The position numbers and the translations under genes are program-made. The notes beneath the pieces were generated by a model. That model was given only the letters and a program-made list of their open reading frames with translations, was not told the DNA's origin and did not search any database. Shown in pieces: positions 25,645 to 36,433 of a stretch of 64,000 bases of DNA. Every line of letters begins with the position of its first letter. The stretch's first letter is position 1. Source of the stretch: Streptomyces sp. B93 (GTDB lineage Bacteria; Actinomycetota; Actinomycetes; Streptomycetales; Streptomycetaceae); assembly GCF_018070565.1 (NCBI RefSeq), contig NZ_JAGPXL010000011.1, positions 124,001-188,000 on the forward strand. Reading direction: 5' to 3'.

Positions 25645-27093
25645 ATGCCAGACCAGCACCTGTCCCAGGAGTCCACCGCCTTCCGCGCCGCCCTCGACGT
25701 GATCCGAGCCGTCGAGCCGCGCGTCGCCGACGCCATCGGCCAGGAGGTCGCCGACCAGCGCGAGATGCTCAAGCTGATCGCCTCCGAGAACTACGCCTCC
25801 CCGGCCACCCTGCTGGCGATGGGCAACTGGTTCAGCGACAAGTACGCCGAGGGCACCGTCGGCCGCCGCTTCTACGCCGGGTGCCGCAACGTGGACACCG
25901 TCGAGTCCCTCGCCGCCGAGCACGCCAGGGAACTCTTCGGCGCCCGCCACGCCTACGTCCAGCCGCACTCCGGCATCGACGCCAACCTTGTCGCCTTCTG
26001 GGCCGTCCTCGCCCAGCGCGTCGAGGCGCCCGCCCTGGAGAAGGCCGGGGTCCGCCAGGTCAACGACCTCTCCGAGGCCGACTGGGCCGAACTGCGGCAG
26101 GCCTTCGGCAACCAGCGCATGCTCGGCATGTCCCTGGACGCGGGCGGCCACCTCACCCACGGCTTCCGCCCGAACATCTCCGGCAAGATGTTCGACCAGC
26201 GCTCCTACGGCACCGACCCCGCCACCGGCCTGATCGACTACGAGGCGCTGCGGGCCTCCGCCCGGGAGTTCAAGCCGCTGATCATCGTCGCCGGATACTC
26301 CGCCTACCCCCGACTGGTGAACTTCCGCGTCATGCGGGAGATCGCCGACGAGGTCGGCGCCACCCTCATGGTCGACATGGCCCACTTCGCCGGTCTCGTC
26401 GCCGGAAAGGTCCTCACCGGCGACTTCGACCCGGTCCCGCACGCCCAGATCGTCACCACCACCACCCACAAGTCGCTGCGCGGCCCGCGCGGCGGCATGG
26501 TCCTGTGCGACGACTCCCTCAAGGACCAGGTCGACCGCGGCTGCCCGATGGTCCTCGGCGGCCCGCTCCCGCACGTCATGGCCGCCAAGGCGGTGGCGCT
26601 GGCGGAGGCGCGCCAGGACTCCTTCCGCGACTACGCCCAGCGCATCGTCGACAACTCCCGGGCGCTCGCCGAGGGGCTGATGCGCCGCGGCGCCACCCTC
26701 GTCACCGGCGGCACCGACAACCACCTCAACCTGATCGACGTCACCACCTCCTACGGCCTCACCGGCCGCCAGGCGGAGGCCGCCCTCCTCGAGTCCGGCA
26801 TCGTCACCAACCGCAACGCCATCCCGGCCGACCCCAACGGCGCCTGGTACACCTCCGGCATCCGCATCGGCACCCCCGCGCTCACCACCCGCGGCCTGGG
26901 CACCGCCGAGATGGACGAGGTCGCCGGTCTCATCGACCGCGTCCTCACCACCGCCGAGCCCGGCACCACCAGCAAGGGCACGCCCTCCAAGGCCCAGCAC
27001 ATCCTCGATGCGAAGATCGCCGACGAGATCTCCCGCCGGGCCACCGATCTGGTCGCCGCCTTCCCGCTGTACCCCGAGATCGACCTCGGCTGA
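25645..27093 (+). CDS. glyA: Serine hydroxymethyltransferase
   Basis: A 482-residue PLP enzyme converting serine and THF to glycine and methylene-THF. Motifs: [20 protein letters not shown] (about 45-64), [18 protein letters not shown] (about 70), [19 protein letters not shown] (about 105), [12 protein letters not shown] with the PLP-contacting Asp-His pair (about 245), and [18 protein letters not shown] with the PLP lysine (about 272). It belongs to the longer actinobacterial type, about 60 residues longer than the common GlyA, with extra sequence around [17 protein letters not shown]. Controlled by the ZTP riboswitch upstream. It feeds folate C1 units to FolD and PurH. Confidence 0.96.
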   Translation: MPDQHLSQESTAFRAALDVIRAVEPRVADAIGQEVADQREMLKLIASENYASPATLLAMGNWFSDKYAEGTVGRRFYAGCRNVDTVESLAAEHARELFGARHAYVQPHSGIDANLVAFWAVLAQRVEAPALEKAGVRQVNDLSEADWAELRQAFGNQRMLGMSLDAGGHLTHGFRPNISGKMFDQRSYGTDPATGLIDYEALRASAREFKPLIIVAGYSAYPRLVNFRVMREIADEVGATLMVDMAHFAGLVAGKVLTGDFDPVPHAQIVTTTTHKSLRGPRGGMVLCDDSLKDQVDRGCPMVLGGPLPHVMAAKAVALAEARQDSFRDYAQRIVDNSRALAEGLMRRGATLVTGGTDNHLNLIDVTTSYGLTGRQAEAALLESGIVTNRNAIPADPNGAWYTSGIRIGTPALTTRGLGTAEMDEVAGLIDRVLTTAEPGTTSKGTPSKAQHILDAKIADEISRRATDLVAAFPLYPEIDLG

Positions 27094-27097
27094 GCCC

Positions 27098-27850
27098 TCA
27101 CACATCCCGTAGCTCCTGCCTCGGTCCCGGCTCCGGCCGGGGCCGGTGCGACCAGCTCACCACGAACGGACGCAGCAGCAACGCCAGCACGGCACCGGCC
27201 GCCGCACCCGGCAGGACCCACCACCAGCCGTCGCCCCCGTCGCCCCGGCCGTCCGTCGCGGCGGCCGGGGCGGGCGACCCGGTGACGGGCGGTGCCGACT
27301 CGCCCGATCCGCCGGCGTCGGTGTCCGTGGCGGCCGTCTCCGCGCTCCCCGGATAGCGCGGCGGTGTCCCCTCGTCACGCGCCGGACCCATCACGCCGAG
27401 CCGCTTGAGCAGGGCACGCAACTCGGCGGGCCGCTCGGCCTGATGCCAGGTGCCGGTCCACTGAGGGGGCCGGGTCGAGGTGTGCACCCAGACGGACGGG
27501 CCGTCAGCGGACAGATGGATCCGGTCCATGCGCCAGGGGTCTATCCCGTGCAGCAGCCAGGTGACGGTGATCACCCGGCCCTCGACCAACTCGCCGTCGG
27601 ACGGGGGACCTCCACTGTCCGCAGGCCCTTCCCCGAGCAGTCGGCCCAACTCGCCGTACTCCTCGTCGGAGTAGAACAACCCGGCGGTCTCCTGGCTCTC
27701 CGCTGACACCACCAGCGCACTGGTCGGCCCACCGGCCGCCGCGCCCGGCGCACCCCACAGCAACAGCATCCACATCACCGCCAACGCGCCTGCCAGCAGC
27801 GTCAGCTGACGCCCCGACCGGCCCGGTGAGCGCCGCACCACCATGCCCAT
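27098..27850 (-). CDS. Membrane-anchored exported protein, unknown
   Basis: A 250-residue protein. A positively charged start (MVVRRSPGRSGRQ) and hydrophobic helix (LTLLAGALAVMWMLLLWGAP) form a signal peptide, probably cleaved near GAAAGG. The middle (about 45-145; SDEEYGELGRLLGEGPAD, VITVTWLLHGIDPWRMDRIH, VWVHTSTRPPQWTGTWHQ) is an extracytoplasmic domain I do not recognise. A second transmembrane helix near the C-terminus (WWWVLPGAAAGAVLALLL) leaves a basic tail inside. The ATG at 27850 follows GGGGG. Its stop is 4 bases from that of the convergent glyA. It may belong with the ECF sigma/membrane-protein pair upstream on the same strand. Confidence 0.75.
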   Translation of the reverse strand: MGMVVRRSPGRSGRQLTLLAGALAVMWMLLLWGAPGAAAGGPTSALVVSAESQETAGLFYSDEEYGELGRLLGEGPADSGGPPSDGELVEGRVITVTWLLHGIDPWRMDRIHLSADGPSVWVHTSTRPPQWTGTWHQAERPAELRALLKRLGVMGPARDEGTPPRYPGSAETAATDTDAGGSGESAPPVTGSPAPAAATDGRGDGGDGWWWVLPGAAAGAVLALLLRPFVVSWSHRPRPEPGPRQELRDV

Positions 27851-27959
27851 ACCAGCCCCCTGAGAGTGATCCCGTGACCCTTCGCGGCCCGTCCGCGAGC
27901 CGCCCGTCACTTCTGGTACACCGCCCGGCCCGCCGGGGTTCCCATCCGGCCCGCGCCAT

Positions 27960-28851
27960 CTACGGCCGCCGCGGAACCGACTCCGCGATCTCCACCGCCC
28001 GCTCCTGCGCCGCCACACCCTCCAGCCGCAGCGCCACCGGACCGCCCTTAGGGGCGGCGCCGGTCCACAGCAGCGTCGGCCCCGCCGTGCGCGTCTCACG
28101 GGTGTAGCGCTCGCCGTCCGGGGCCACCAGCCAGTACGCCAGCCGGTGCGGGCGCGGGAACCACAGGGCGGGCTCCGAGGAGTCGTCGCCGAGCTGGAGC
28201 CACTGGGGCTGCTCCCGCACCGTCTTGGCGAAGCCGATGTCCAGACGTGCCGCATGCTCGTCCAGCCGTATCGTGCGCCCCCGCTCCACCCAGCACAGGG
28301 TCACCAGGAACCGCCCCCGCGGCTCCCGGCTCACCGACACCGCGTCAGGAGCGCCGAGCGCCCGAGGCACCAGCGGCCGGAACCCCGCCTCGCGCTCGGC
28401 CCGGGCCAGCGACACCGACCGCCCGCAGCCGGGCACCTCGGCGGGGGAGGGCGGCGGTGCCGACGGGTCGTACCGCACCTCGACCCCGGCGAAGCCGAAC
28501 CAGTCGACGACCGCGGCCCGCACCGGGGGAGTGAGCGCGAGCACCGTCAGCAGCCCGCACAGCGCCGCCGTCAGCGACCGCCACCGCGCCCGCGTCCACC
28601 GCCGCGCCGTCCGCAGCCGCCCGCCCGCACCGGCGGGCTCGGCCACCGGCACCGGCACCCGCTCGGCCAGTATCTGCTCCAGCACCCGCTCGACCATCGA
28701 CTCCGCCCCGGCGCCCCCGGACCGGTCCAGGGACCTCCCCAGCGCCCGCAGCTCCTCCGGCAGCGCCCGCCGCACCGGCGCATCCGGCCCCCGCGGCTCA
28801 CCCGATTCACGGGCCTCACGCGGCTCATGCGGCTTACTGGACTCATGCGGC

Positions 28852-28865
<14 letters not shown>
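27960..28865 (-). CDS. Probable membrane partner (anti-sigma-like) of the ECF sigma factor
   Basis: About 301 residues. A polar leader rich in Glu/Pro/Arg (SEPHESSKPHEPREARESGE) and an EELRALGRSLDRSGGAGAE helix precede a single transmembrane helix at about 100-120 (RSLTAALCGLLTVLALTPPV). The extracytoplasmic part follows (GCGRSVSLARAEREAGF, LDEHAARLDIGFAKTVR, PALWFPRPHRLAYWLVAPDG). The gene overlaps the ECF sigma gene by 14 bases, the usual sigma/anti-sigma arrangement, but no zinc HXXXCXXC motif is seen, so anti-sigma activity is inferred only from context. ATG at 28865; GTG at 28868 or 28859 is also possible. Confidence 0.75.
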
Positions 28866-30568
<1,703 letters not shown>

Positions 30569-30751
30569 GCGCCGGGGCGGACCGCCCCCTCACCCCCCAC
30601 ACCGGTGCACCACCGCGCCTCGGCGCACCGCACAGCGCTGCACATCACTACGGCTGCGCCTGCCCCGGGCATGGCCGTGGCCGTACAGTCGAAAGCCGGA
30701 CGGCCGCAGCAGCGGCCGCCCCTGCACACCACCAGGACGACGGGAGACGAC

Positions 30752-31339
30752 GTGGGGACCGTAACGATCGGGGTGTCGATCGCGGTCCCGGAGCCGCACG
30801 GCAGCCTGCTCCAGCAGCGACGCGCGGGCTTCGGCGACGCCGCGGCTCACGGCATCCCCACCCATGTCACCCTGCTGCCGCCGACCGAGGTCGACGAGGC
30901 GCTGCTGCCCGCGATCGAGGCGCACCTCACCGAGGTGGCGGGGGCCGGGCGCCCCTTCCCGATGCGGCTGTCCGGCACCGGCACCTTCCGGCCACTGTCG
31001 CCGGTGGTGTTCGTGCAGGTCGTGGAGGGCGGCGAGGAGTGCGCCTGGCTCCAGAAGCAGGTCCGGGACGCCTCCGGTCCGGTCGCGCGTGAGCTGCAGT
31101 TCCCCTACCACCCGCACGTCACCGTGGCCCACGGCATCGCCGAGGAGGCCATGGACCGGGCCTACGAGGAACTCGCCGACTACGACGCCGAGTGGCCCTG
31201 CACCGGTTTCGCCCTCTACGAACAGGGCGCCGACGGCGTCTGGCGCAAGCTGCGCGAGTACACCTTCGGCGGCCCGGTGGTGCCGCCGCAGGCCGCCGCC
31301 CCCGTGGAGCATGACAGCCTGCCCGTCGACCGCTACTGA
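30752..31339 (+). CDS. 2H phosphoesterase (2'-5' RNA ligase family)
   Basis: 195 residues. Two HxT-type motifs define the 2H fold: THVTLLPP (about 36-43) and HPHVTVAHG (about 115-123). Members hydrolyse or ligate 2',5'- or cyclic phosphates in RNA or nucleotides; the substrate here is unknown. The GTG at 30752 is preceded by GGGAGACGAC. The stop overlaps the 3' end of the convergent SDR gene by 7 bases. Confidence 0.93.
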   Translation: MGTVTIGVSIAVPEPHGSLLQQRRAGFGDAAAHGIPTHVTLLPPTEVDEALLPAIEAHLTEVAGAGRPFPMRLSGTGTFRPLSPVVFVQVVEGGEECAWLQKQVRDASGPVARELQFPYHPHVTVAHGIAEEAMDRAYEELADYDAEWPCTGFALYEQGADGVWRKLREYTFGGPVVPPQAAAPVEHDSLPVDRY

Positions 31340-32091
31340 ACCGGCAGCCGCCGGAACACACCGCGCGGCAGATGCCGCAGGGCCGCCATCAGCAGCCGGA
31401 GCGAGCCCGGCACCCACACCGTCTCCGAGCGGCAGCGCAGCCCCAGCTCGATGGCCGTGGCGACGGCCTCCGGGGTGGTCGCCAGCGGTGCCTCGGGCAG
31501 TCCGCTGGTCATCTTCGAGCGCACGAAACCGGGCCGTACGACCATGACGTGCACGCCGGTGCCGTGCAGCGCGTCGCCGAGGCCCTGGGCGAAGGTGTCC
31601 AGCCCGGCCTTGCTGGAGCCGTAGATGAAGTCGGCGCGGCGGGCCCGCTCACCGGCGACGGACGACAGCACCACCAGGGAGCCGTGACCCTGCGCCTGAA
31701 GGGCGCGGGCGCTCACCAGGCCCGCCGACAGCGCGCCGGTGTAGTTGGTCTGCGCGACCCTGACCGCGCTCGCCGGGTCGCGCTCGTCGTGCGCCTGGTC
31801 ACCGAGGATGCCGAAGGCGAGCAGCACCATGTCCACGTCGCCCTCGGCGAAGACCTTCCCGAGCACCGTCTCGTGGGAGTCGGGGTCGAGGGCGTCGAAG
31901 GCGACCGTGTGCACCTCGGCGCCCCGCGCGCGCAGCTGTCCGGCGGCCGTCTCCAGGTCGGGGGAGGGGCGTCCGGCCAGCCACACCGTGCGGGTGCGGC
32001 GGGTGATCAGACGGCGGGCGGTGGCCAGGGCGATCTCCGAGGTACCGCCGAGCACGAGCAGGGACTGGGGGAGACCGAAGGCGTCCTTCAC
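31333..32091 (-). CDS. SDR oxidoreductase, DprE2-like
   Basis: A 252-residue short-chain dehydrogenase. The NAD(P)-binding LVLGGTSEIALATARRL (about 10-26) has the DprE2-type GGTSEI instead of the usual TGxxxGIG. The catalytic region is SLVVLSSVAGERARRADF with YGSSKAGLDTFAQGLGDAL (Tyr and Lys, about 150-170). In mycobacteria DprE2 reduces decaprenylphospho-2-ketoribose to the arabinose donor DPA, following DprE1. Here it lies 30 bases after a DprE1-like gene on the same strand, so the two-step epimerase is probably complete. The polyprenyl sugar made and its acceptor in this organism are unknown. Confidence 0.9.
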   Translation of the reverse strand: MKDAFGLPQSLLVLGGTSEIALATARRLITRRTRTVWLAGRPSPDLETAAGQLRARGAEVHTVAFDALDPDSHETVLGKVFAEGDVDMVLLAFGILGDQAHDERDPASAVRVAQTNYTGALSAGLVSARALQAQGHGSLVVLSSVAGERARRADFIYGSSKAGLDTFAQGLGDALHGTGVHVMVVRPGFVRSKMTSGLPEAPLATTPEAVATAIELGLRCRSETVWVPGSLRLLMAALRHLPRGVFRRLPVQ

Positions 32092-32121
32092 GGGGCAGCT
32101 CCTAGGAGACGGGGACGGGAC

Positions 32122-33699
32122 TCACAGGCCGAGGCGGCGGGACAGGTCCGAGGTGAAGACCCCGCGCGGGTCCAGCTCCGCGCGCAGCGCGCGGAAGTCG
32201 GCCAGGCGCGGGTACATCGCGGCGAGCAGGTCGGGCCGTAGCCGGGAGTCCTGCGAGAGGCGGACCCGGCCGCCCGCCGCGGCGACCTCCTCGTCCAGCT
32301 CGTCGAGGAACGCGGCGAGTCCGGGCAGGCCGGTGGGCAGGTCCACGGTGAGGGCCCAGCCCGGCACGGGGAAGGACAGCCAGCCCGCGCCGGCCTCGCC
32401 GAGGCGTTCCAGGACCGCGTGGCGGGCCGGGCAGCGGTGCTCGGAGAACCGGCGCACGATCCGGCGCAGGGCCTCCTCCTGGCCGTGGGGGACGGCGAAC
32501 TGGTAGCGGACGAGGCCGCCACGGCCGTATTCGCGCACGCGGTCGGTGGGCACGTCGACGGGACGGGGGAACGCCGGGACGCGCTGGAGGCGGCCGGTAC
32601 GCGCGCGTGGCGCCGCGCGGTACCGCAGTTCGTTGCGCAGGCCGAGGGCGTAGGGCCCGAGCAGGGCGGCGGTCCCCCCGGAGAGCAGGGGGTGGCCGGG
32701 CGCGTACCACACCGGGGCGTCCCGCCACGCGCGGGGCGCGGAGGCGGGCGCGGCGGAGGCCCGCCGCAGGGTGCGGCCGAGGGCACGCCACACGCGCGTA
32801 CGGGACTCACGCCACCCGCGCGCGCCCGGGGCGCCCAGCGCCTGCGTGACGCGGTCCGCCCACGTGCCCCACGCGCGCGTGCCCCCGCTCACTGCCTCCG
32901 GCCAGAGCAGTACCCCGCGACCGGTCGCCGGGCCGCGGGCGAGGAGGTCGATCCAGGCGGCGGTGGGGGCGTGGCGCCGGCCCGTGGTGGTCATCCGGGT
33001 CAGCAGGTCGTCGAGGTCGGTGGCGCGTTGGGTGGCGACGGTGACCAGGGATGTCTCGGCCGGCCGCAGCCGCAGGGTCGCGGTGAGGATCAGCCCGGTC
33101 AGGCCCAGGCCGCCGGTGGTGGCGTCGAAGAGCGGGGTGCCCGGGTGCGCGCTCACGATCCGGCCGTCGGCGGTGAGCAGTTCCAGGGCGGCCACGTGGC
33201 GGGAGAAGGACCCGGAGACGGGGTGGTCGTGGCCGTGGGCGTCGGCGGCGATCGCCCCGCCGACCGTGGCGCCGCGCGTGCCGGATGCCACCGGCGGGAC
33301 CCAGCCGAGCGGCAGCAGTACCTCCGTCAGCCGGTGCAGGGAGACGCCCGCGTCGCACAGCACGGTCCCGTCGGTCGCGTCGACGGCGTGGATCCGGTCC
33401 AGGCCGGTCATGTCGAGCACCGTGCCGCCCGCGTTGCGCGCGGCGTCCCCGGGCGCCCGCCCCAGGCCCCTCGCGATGCCGCCACGAGCCCCGAACTCCC
33501 GAACGACCGCGTCCACGGCCTCCTCGTACGTCCGTGGCCGGATCAGACGGACAGGACCGGCGGGACCGGCGGGACCGGCGGGACGGGTGGGATGGGCAGG
33601 ACGGGTGGGATGGGCGTCGGGAACGGCGCCGGAGCGGGTGTCGGTTGGAGCGGTACGGCCCCGCCCCGTGACGGGAACCGGAACGGTCTCGGCAGACAT
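32122..33699 (-). CDS. FAD-binding oxidoreductase, DprE1-like
   Basis: About 525 residues. After a Pro/Thr-rich leader with simple repeats (HPTRPAHPTRPAGPAGPAGP), the FAD-binding domain shows ARGLGRAPGDAARNAGGTV, GATVGGAIAADAHGHDHP and VAALELLTADGRIVSAHPGT. The C-terminal cap contains SFPVPGWALTVDLPTGLPGL and ends LDPRGVFTSDLSRRLGL, the DprE1 signature. Mycobacterial DprE1 oxidises decaprenylphosphoryl-ribose; there the segment reads HGKNHH, here HGHDHP. The start is uncertain: ATG at 33699 (MSAETVPVP) or 33720. Paired with the DprE2-like gene. Confidence 0.88.
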   Translation of the reverse strand: MSAETVPVPVTGRGRTAPTDTRSGAVPDAHPTRPAHPTRPAGPAGPAGPVRLIRPRTYEEAVDAVVREFGARGGIARGLGRAPGDAARNAGGTVLDMTGLDRIHAVDATDGTVLCDAGVSLHRLTEVLLPLGWVPPVASGTRGATVGGAIAADAHGHDHPVSGSFSRHVAALELLTADGRIVSAHPGTPLFDATTGGLGLTGLILTATLRLRPAETSLVTVATQRATDLDDLLTRMTTTGRRHAPTAAWIDLLARGPATGRGVLLWPEAVSGGTRAWGTWADRVTQALGAPGARGWRESRTRVWRALGRTLRRASAAPASAPRAWRDAPVWYAPGHPLLSGGTAALLGPYALGLRNELRYRAAPRARTGRLQRVPAFPRPVDVPTDRVREYGRGGLVRYQFAVPHGQEEALRRIVRRFSEHRCPARHAVLERLGEAGAGWLSFPVPGWALTVDLPTGLPGLAAFLDELDEEVAAAGGRVRLSQDSRLRPDLLAAMYPRLADFRALRAELDPRGVFTSDLSRRLGL

Positions 33700-33830
33700 G
33701 CCGGTGACCGTATCGCCCATACCGGTACGAACAGGTGTGAAACGCGGACCGGTCTGGTCAGGTCGGCAGCTTTCCCCCGTTCCGGGGCACCTGTACATCG
33801 CGGGCCGGTGAGGAGGGCAAGGGTCGGACC

Positions 33831-34772
33831 ATGGACTGGCTGAGGAACCTCCCCGTCGTGGGGCCGTGGGCCACGCGGCTGATGACCACGCACGCGTGGC
33901 GGTCGTACGAGCGACTCGACCGCGTGAAGTGGACGCGGCTGGCCGCGGCGATGACGTTCATCAGCTTCGTCGCGCTGTTCCCGTTGCTCACCGTGGGCGC
34001 CGCGATCGCCGCCGCCACGCTCAGCCGCGACCAGCAGACGGAACTCCAGGACAAGATCGCCGAACAGTTCCCCGGCATCACCAAGCAGCAGCTGGACATC
34101 AGCGCCGTGGCCGACAACGCCGGGACCATCGGCCTCATCGCGGGCGCCGTGCTGCTGTTCACCGGCATCAACTGGGTCGGCTCGACACGGGAGTGCCTGC
34201 GCGCGGTCTGGGAACTGCCCGACGAGGAGGACAACCCCTTCCTGCACAAGGCCAAGGACGCGGGCGTCCTGGTCGGCCTCGGCGGCGCCCTGCTCGTCAC
34301 CCTGGCGGCGTCCACCGTCGCCACGGCCACCGTCGGCTGGACCTCCCGGCAGCTGGGCCTGGCGGAACAGGGCTGGGGGAGCGTCCTGTTGCAGATCGCC
34401 GCGTTCGCCGTCGCCGTACTCGCGGACTTCCTGCTCCTGCTGTACGTCCTCACCCTGCTGCCCGGCGTGCAGCCCTCCCGGCGTCGGCTCGTCGTCGGCG
34501 CGCTGATCGGCGCGATCGGCTTCGAGCTGCTGAAGCTGCTGCTGAGCAGTTATATGCAGGGCGTGGCCGCGAAGAGCATGTACGGCGCCTTCGGGGTGCC
34601 AGTCGCCCTGCTGCTGTGGATCAACTTCACCTCGAAGCTGGTGCTGTACTGCGCGGCCTGGACGGCGACGCCGAGCAAGGAGGCCGACGCCGAACGGCTG
34701 GCCGCTGACGACGACGGTGTCAGGGACGGTTCCGGCGGCGCACCAGATCCGGCAGCGGCCAGCGGCGGTTGA
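33831..34772 (+). CDS. YihY/BrkB-family inner membrane protein
   Basis: A 313-residue integral membrane protein with about six hydrophobic segments (for example MTFISFVALFPLLTVGAAIA, GTIGLIAGAVLLFTGINWVG, VGALIGAIGFELLKLLLSSY). The conserved AMTFISFVALFPLLTVG and YGAFGVPVALLLWINFTSK fit the YihY (formerly RNase BN) family, whose function is not known. Good ribosome site (GAGGAGGGCAAGGG). The last 53 bases overlap the 3' end of the convergent carboxypeptidase gene. Confidence 0.92.
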   Translation: MDWLRNLPVVGPWATRLMTTHAWRSYERLDRVKWTRLAAAMTFISFVALFPLLTVGAAIAAATLSRDQQTELQDKIAEQFPGITKQQLDISAVADNAGTIGLIAGAVLLFTGINWVGSTRECLRAVWELPDEEDNPFLHKAKDAGVLVGLGGALLVTLAASTVATATVGWTSRQLGLAEQGWGSVLLQIAAFAVAVLADFLLLLYVLTLLPGVQPSRRRLVVGALIGAIGFELLKLLLSSYMQGVAAKSMYGAFGVPVALLLWINFTSKLVLYCAAWTATPSKEADAERLAADDDGVRDGSGGAPDPAAASGG

Positions 34773-36015
34773 CCAAAAACGCACCCCCCGCGAGCAGCAC
34801 CAGCAGCGCGCCCGTGATGGCGAGGGCCGTCCCGATGCCGCTCGAACCCGAGGCGGCCGGGGCGCTCGCCACCGGCTGGCCCGACGCGTCGCCGCCGCTC
34901 GCGCCCCCGGCCTCACCGGAGGCGTTGGCGCCCGGCTGGGCACCCGCCTGGGCGGTGTCGTCGGTCTCGGCACTCTTCGGCGGCACCAGCTCACCGACCG
35001 GCGTGACCTTCCCGGCCGCCTTGAAACCCCAGTCGAAGAGCTTCGCGGTCTCCTTGTAGACCTCGTTGTGCTCGCCCTTCTCCGGGTTCATCACCGTGAC
35101 GAGGAGCACCCTGCCGTCGCGTTCGGCGACGCCGGTGAAGGTGGCGCCCGCGTTGGTGGTGTTGCCGTTCTTGACGCCCGCTATGCCCTCGTACTGGGAG
35201 ATGTCGTAGTCGCCGGTCAGCAGCCGGTTGGTGTTCTGGATCTCGAAGGTCGAGCGGACCTTCTTGCCCTTCTTGTTCTTCGTCGTCTCGCCCGGGAACT
35301 TGGCCCGCAGGGTCGAGCAGTACTCGCGGAAGTCCTTCTTCTGGAGCCCGGAACGCGCTATCAGCGTGAGGTCGTAGGCGGACGAGACCTGCCCCGGGGC
35401 GTCGTAGCCGTCCGGGCTCACCACGAACGTGTCGAGTGCCTGTAGCTCCTCGGCGTGCTCGTTCATCTCCTCGACGGTGTTCTCGACACCGCCGTTCATC
35501 GCGGAGAGCACGTGCACGGCGTCGTTGCCGGAGCGCAGGAAGACACCCAGCCACAGGTCGTGGACGGTGTAGGTCTCGTCCTCCTTTATGCCGACCATGG
35601 AGGAGCCGGAGCCGATGCCCGCCAGGTCGGACGGGGCCACCTTGTGCTCGGTGGTCCGCGGCCACTTCGGCAGCAGCGTGTCCGCGAACAGCATCTTCAG
35701 AGTGCTCGCCGGGGCCAGCCGCCAGTGCGCGTTGTGCGCGGCGAGGATGTCGCCGGACTCGGCGTCGGCGACGATCCACGACCGCGCGGAGAGATCCTTC
35801 GGCAGCACCGGCACACCGGACGCCAGATCGACCTGCGTGCCCGGCCGGCCGAGCCGTTCACCGCCCACCGTCGACATGTTCGCCGGGGGCTTCACCGTGG
35901 CGCTCGGCGACGGCTTCGGCGCGGCGAACGCGGCGGGCGCCGTCACCGGCAGGGACAGCGCGAGGGACAACAAGGTCGCGGAAGTGACCGTCAGGGATCG
36001 CCTGGGGGTCTTCAT
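34720..36015 (-). CDS. D-alanyl-D-alanine carboxypeptidase (PBP5-type)
   Basis: 431 residues, exported. Signal peptide LTVTSATLLSLALSLPVTAP, cleavage near AFA. The peptidase S11 domain carries the active-site serine in LAPASTLKMLFADTLLP (SxxK), then SGNDAVHVL (SxN), and VKNGNTTNAGAT in place of KTG. A Pro/Gly/Ala-rich stalk leads to a C-terminal helix (GTALAITGALLVLLAGGAFL) that anchors it. It trims D-alanine from peptidoglycan stem peptides, complementing the L,D-transpeptidase and PGRP amidase in this window. ATG at 36015. Confidence 0.95.
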   Translation of the reverse strand: MKTPRRSLTVTSATLLSLALSLPVTAPAAFAAPKPSPSATVKPPANMSTVGGERLGRPGTQVDLASGVPVLPKDLSARSWIVADAESGDILAAHNAHWRLAPASTLKMLFADTLLPKWPRTTEHKVAPSDLAGIGSGSSMVGIKEDETYTVHDLWLGVFLRSGNDAVHVLSAMNGGVENTVEEMNEHAEELQALDTFVVSPDGYDAPGQVSSAYDLTLIARSGLQKKDFREYCSTLRAKFPGETTKNKKGKKVRSTFEIQNTNRLLTGDYDISQYEGIAGVKNGNTTNAGATFTGVAERDGRVLLVTVMNPEKGEHNEVYKETAKLFDWGFKAAGKVTPVGELVPPKSAETDDTAQAGAQPGANASGEAGGASGGDASGQPVASAPAASGSSGIGTALAITGALLVLLAGGAFLVNRRWPLPDLVRRRNRP

Positions 36016-36118
36016 GGGAGCGGGCACGACCGAGAAAGTACCTGGCGTACGTTGCCCAGTCCCGCCCCGGCCCCCACCCCGGGCCGGGAACCGGTCACCC
36101 GGCGGCGATACTGAACGT

Positions 36119-36358
36119 ATGAAGCTCAGCCGCCCCCTCTCCTGGTTCCTGCTCGCTTTCGGGGTGTGGAGCTGGGTCATCTGGGTCACTTTCGTCAGAA
36201 ACCTGATCAAGGACAGCAGTGGGCTCGCGTTCGACGACGGGAGTCCGACGGCCTACTTCTGGGTGCATCTGCTGCTGGCCGTCGTCTCCTTCGTATTGGG
36301 GACGGTCATCGGGGGCATCGGGTTGCGCGGTCTGCGCGCGCTGCGCCGTACGTCATAG
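36119..36358 (+). CDS. SCO4848-like small membrane protein
   Basis: 79 residues with two hydrophobic segments (LSWFLLAFGVWSWVIWVTFV and VHLLLAVVSFVLGTVIGGIG) and a basic C-terminus (LRGLRALRRTS). It matches the conserved small membrane family known from S. coelicolor SCO4848, always near the carboxypeptidase gene. The start MKLSRPLSW at 36119 is well conserved in that family. Function unknown. Confidence 0.9.
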   Translation: MKLSRPLSWFLLAFGVWSWVIWVTFVRNLIKDSSGLAFDDGSPTAYFWVHLLLAVVSFVLGTVIGGIGLRGLRALRRTS

Positions 36359-36433
36359 CCGGGCCGGTACCGCCGCGCTGGAATCGCCGTACCGGTATCG
36401 CCGACCGGTCTCGGCTGAGGGGAACTCAAGTCA

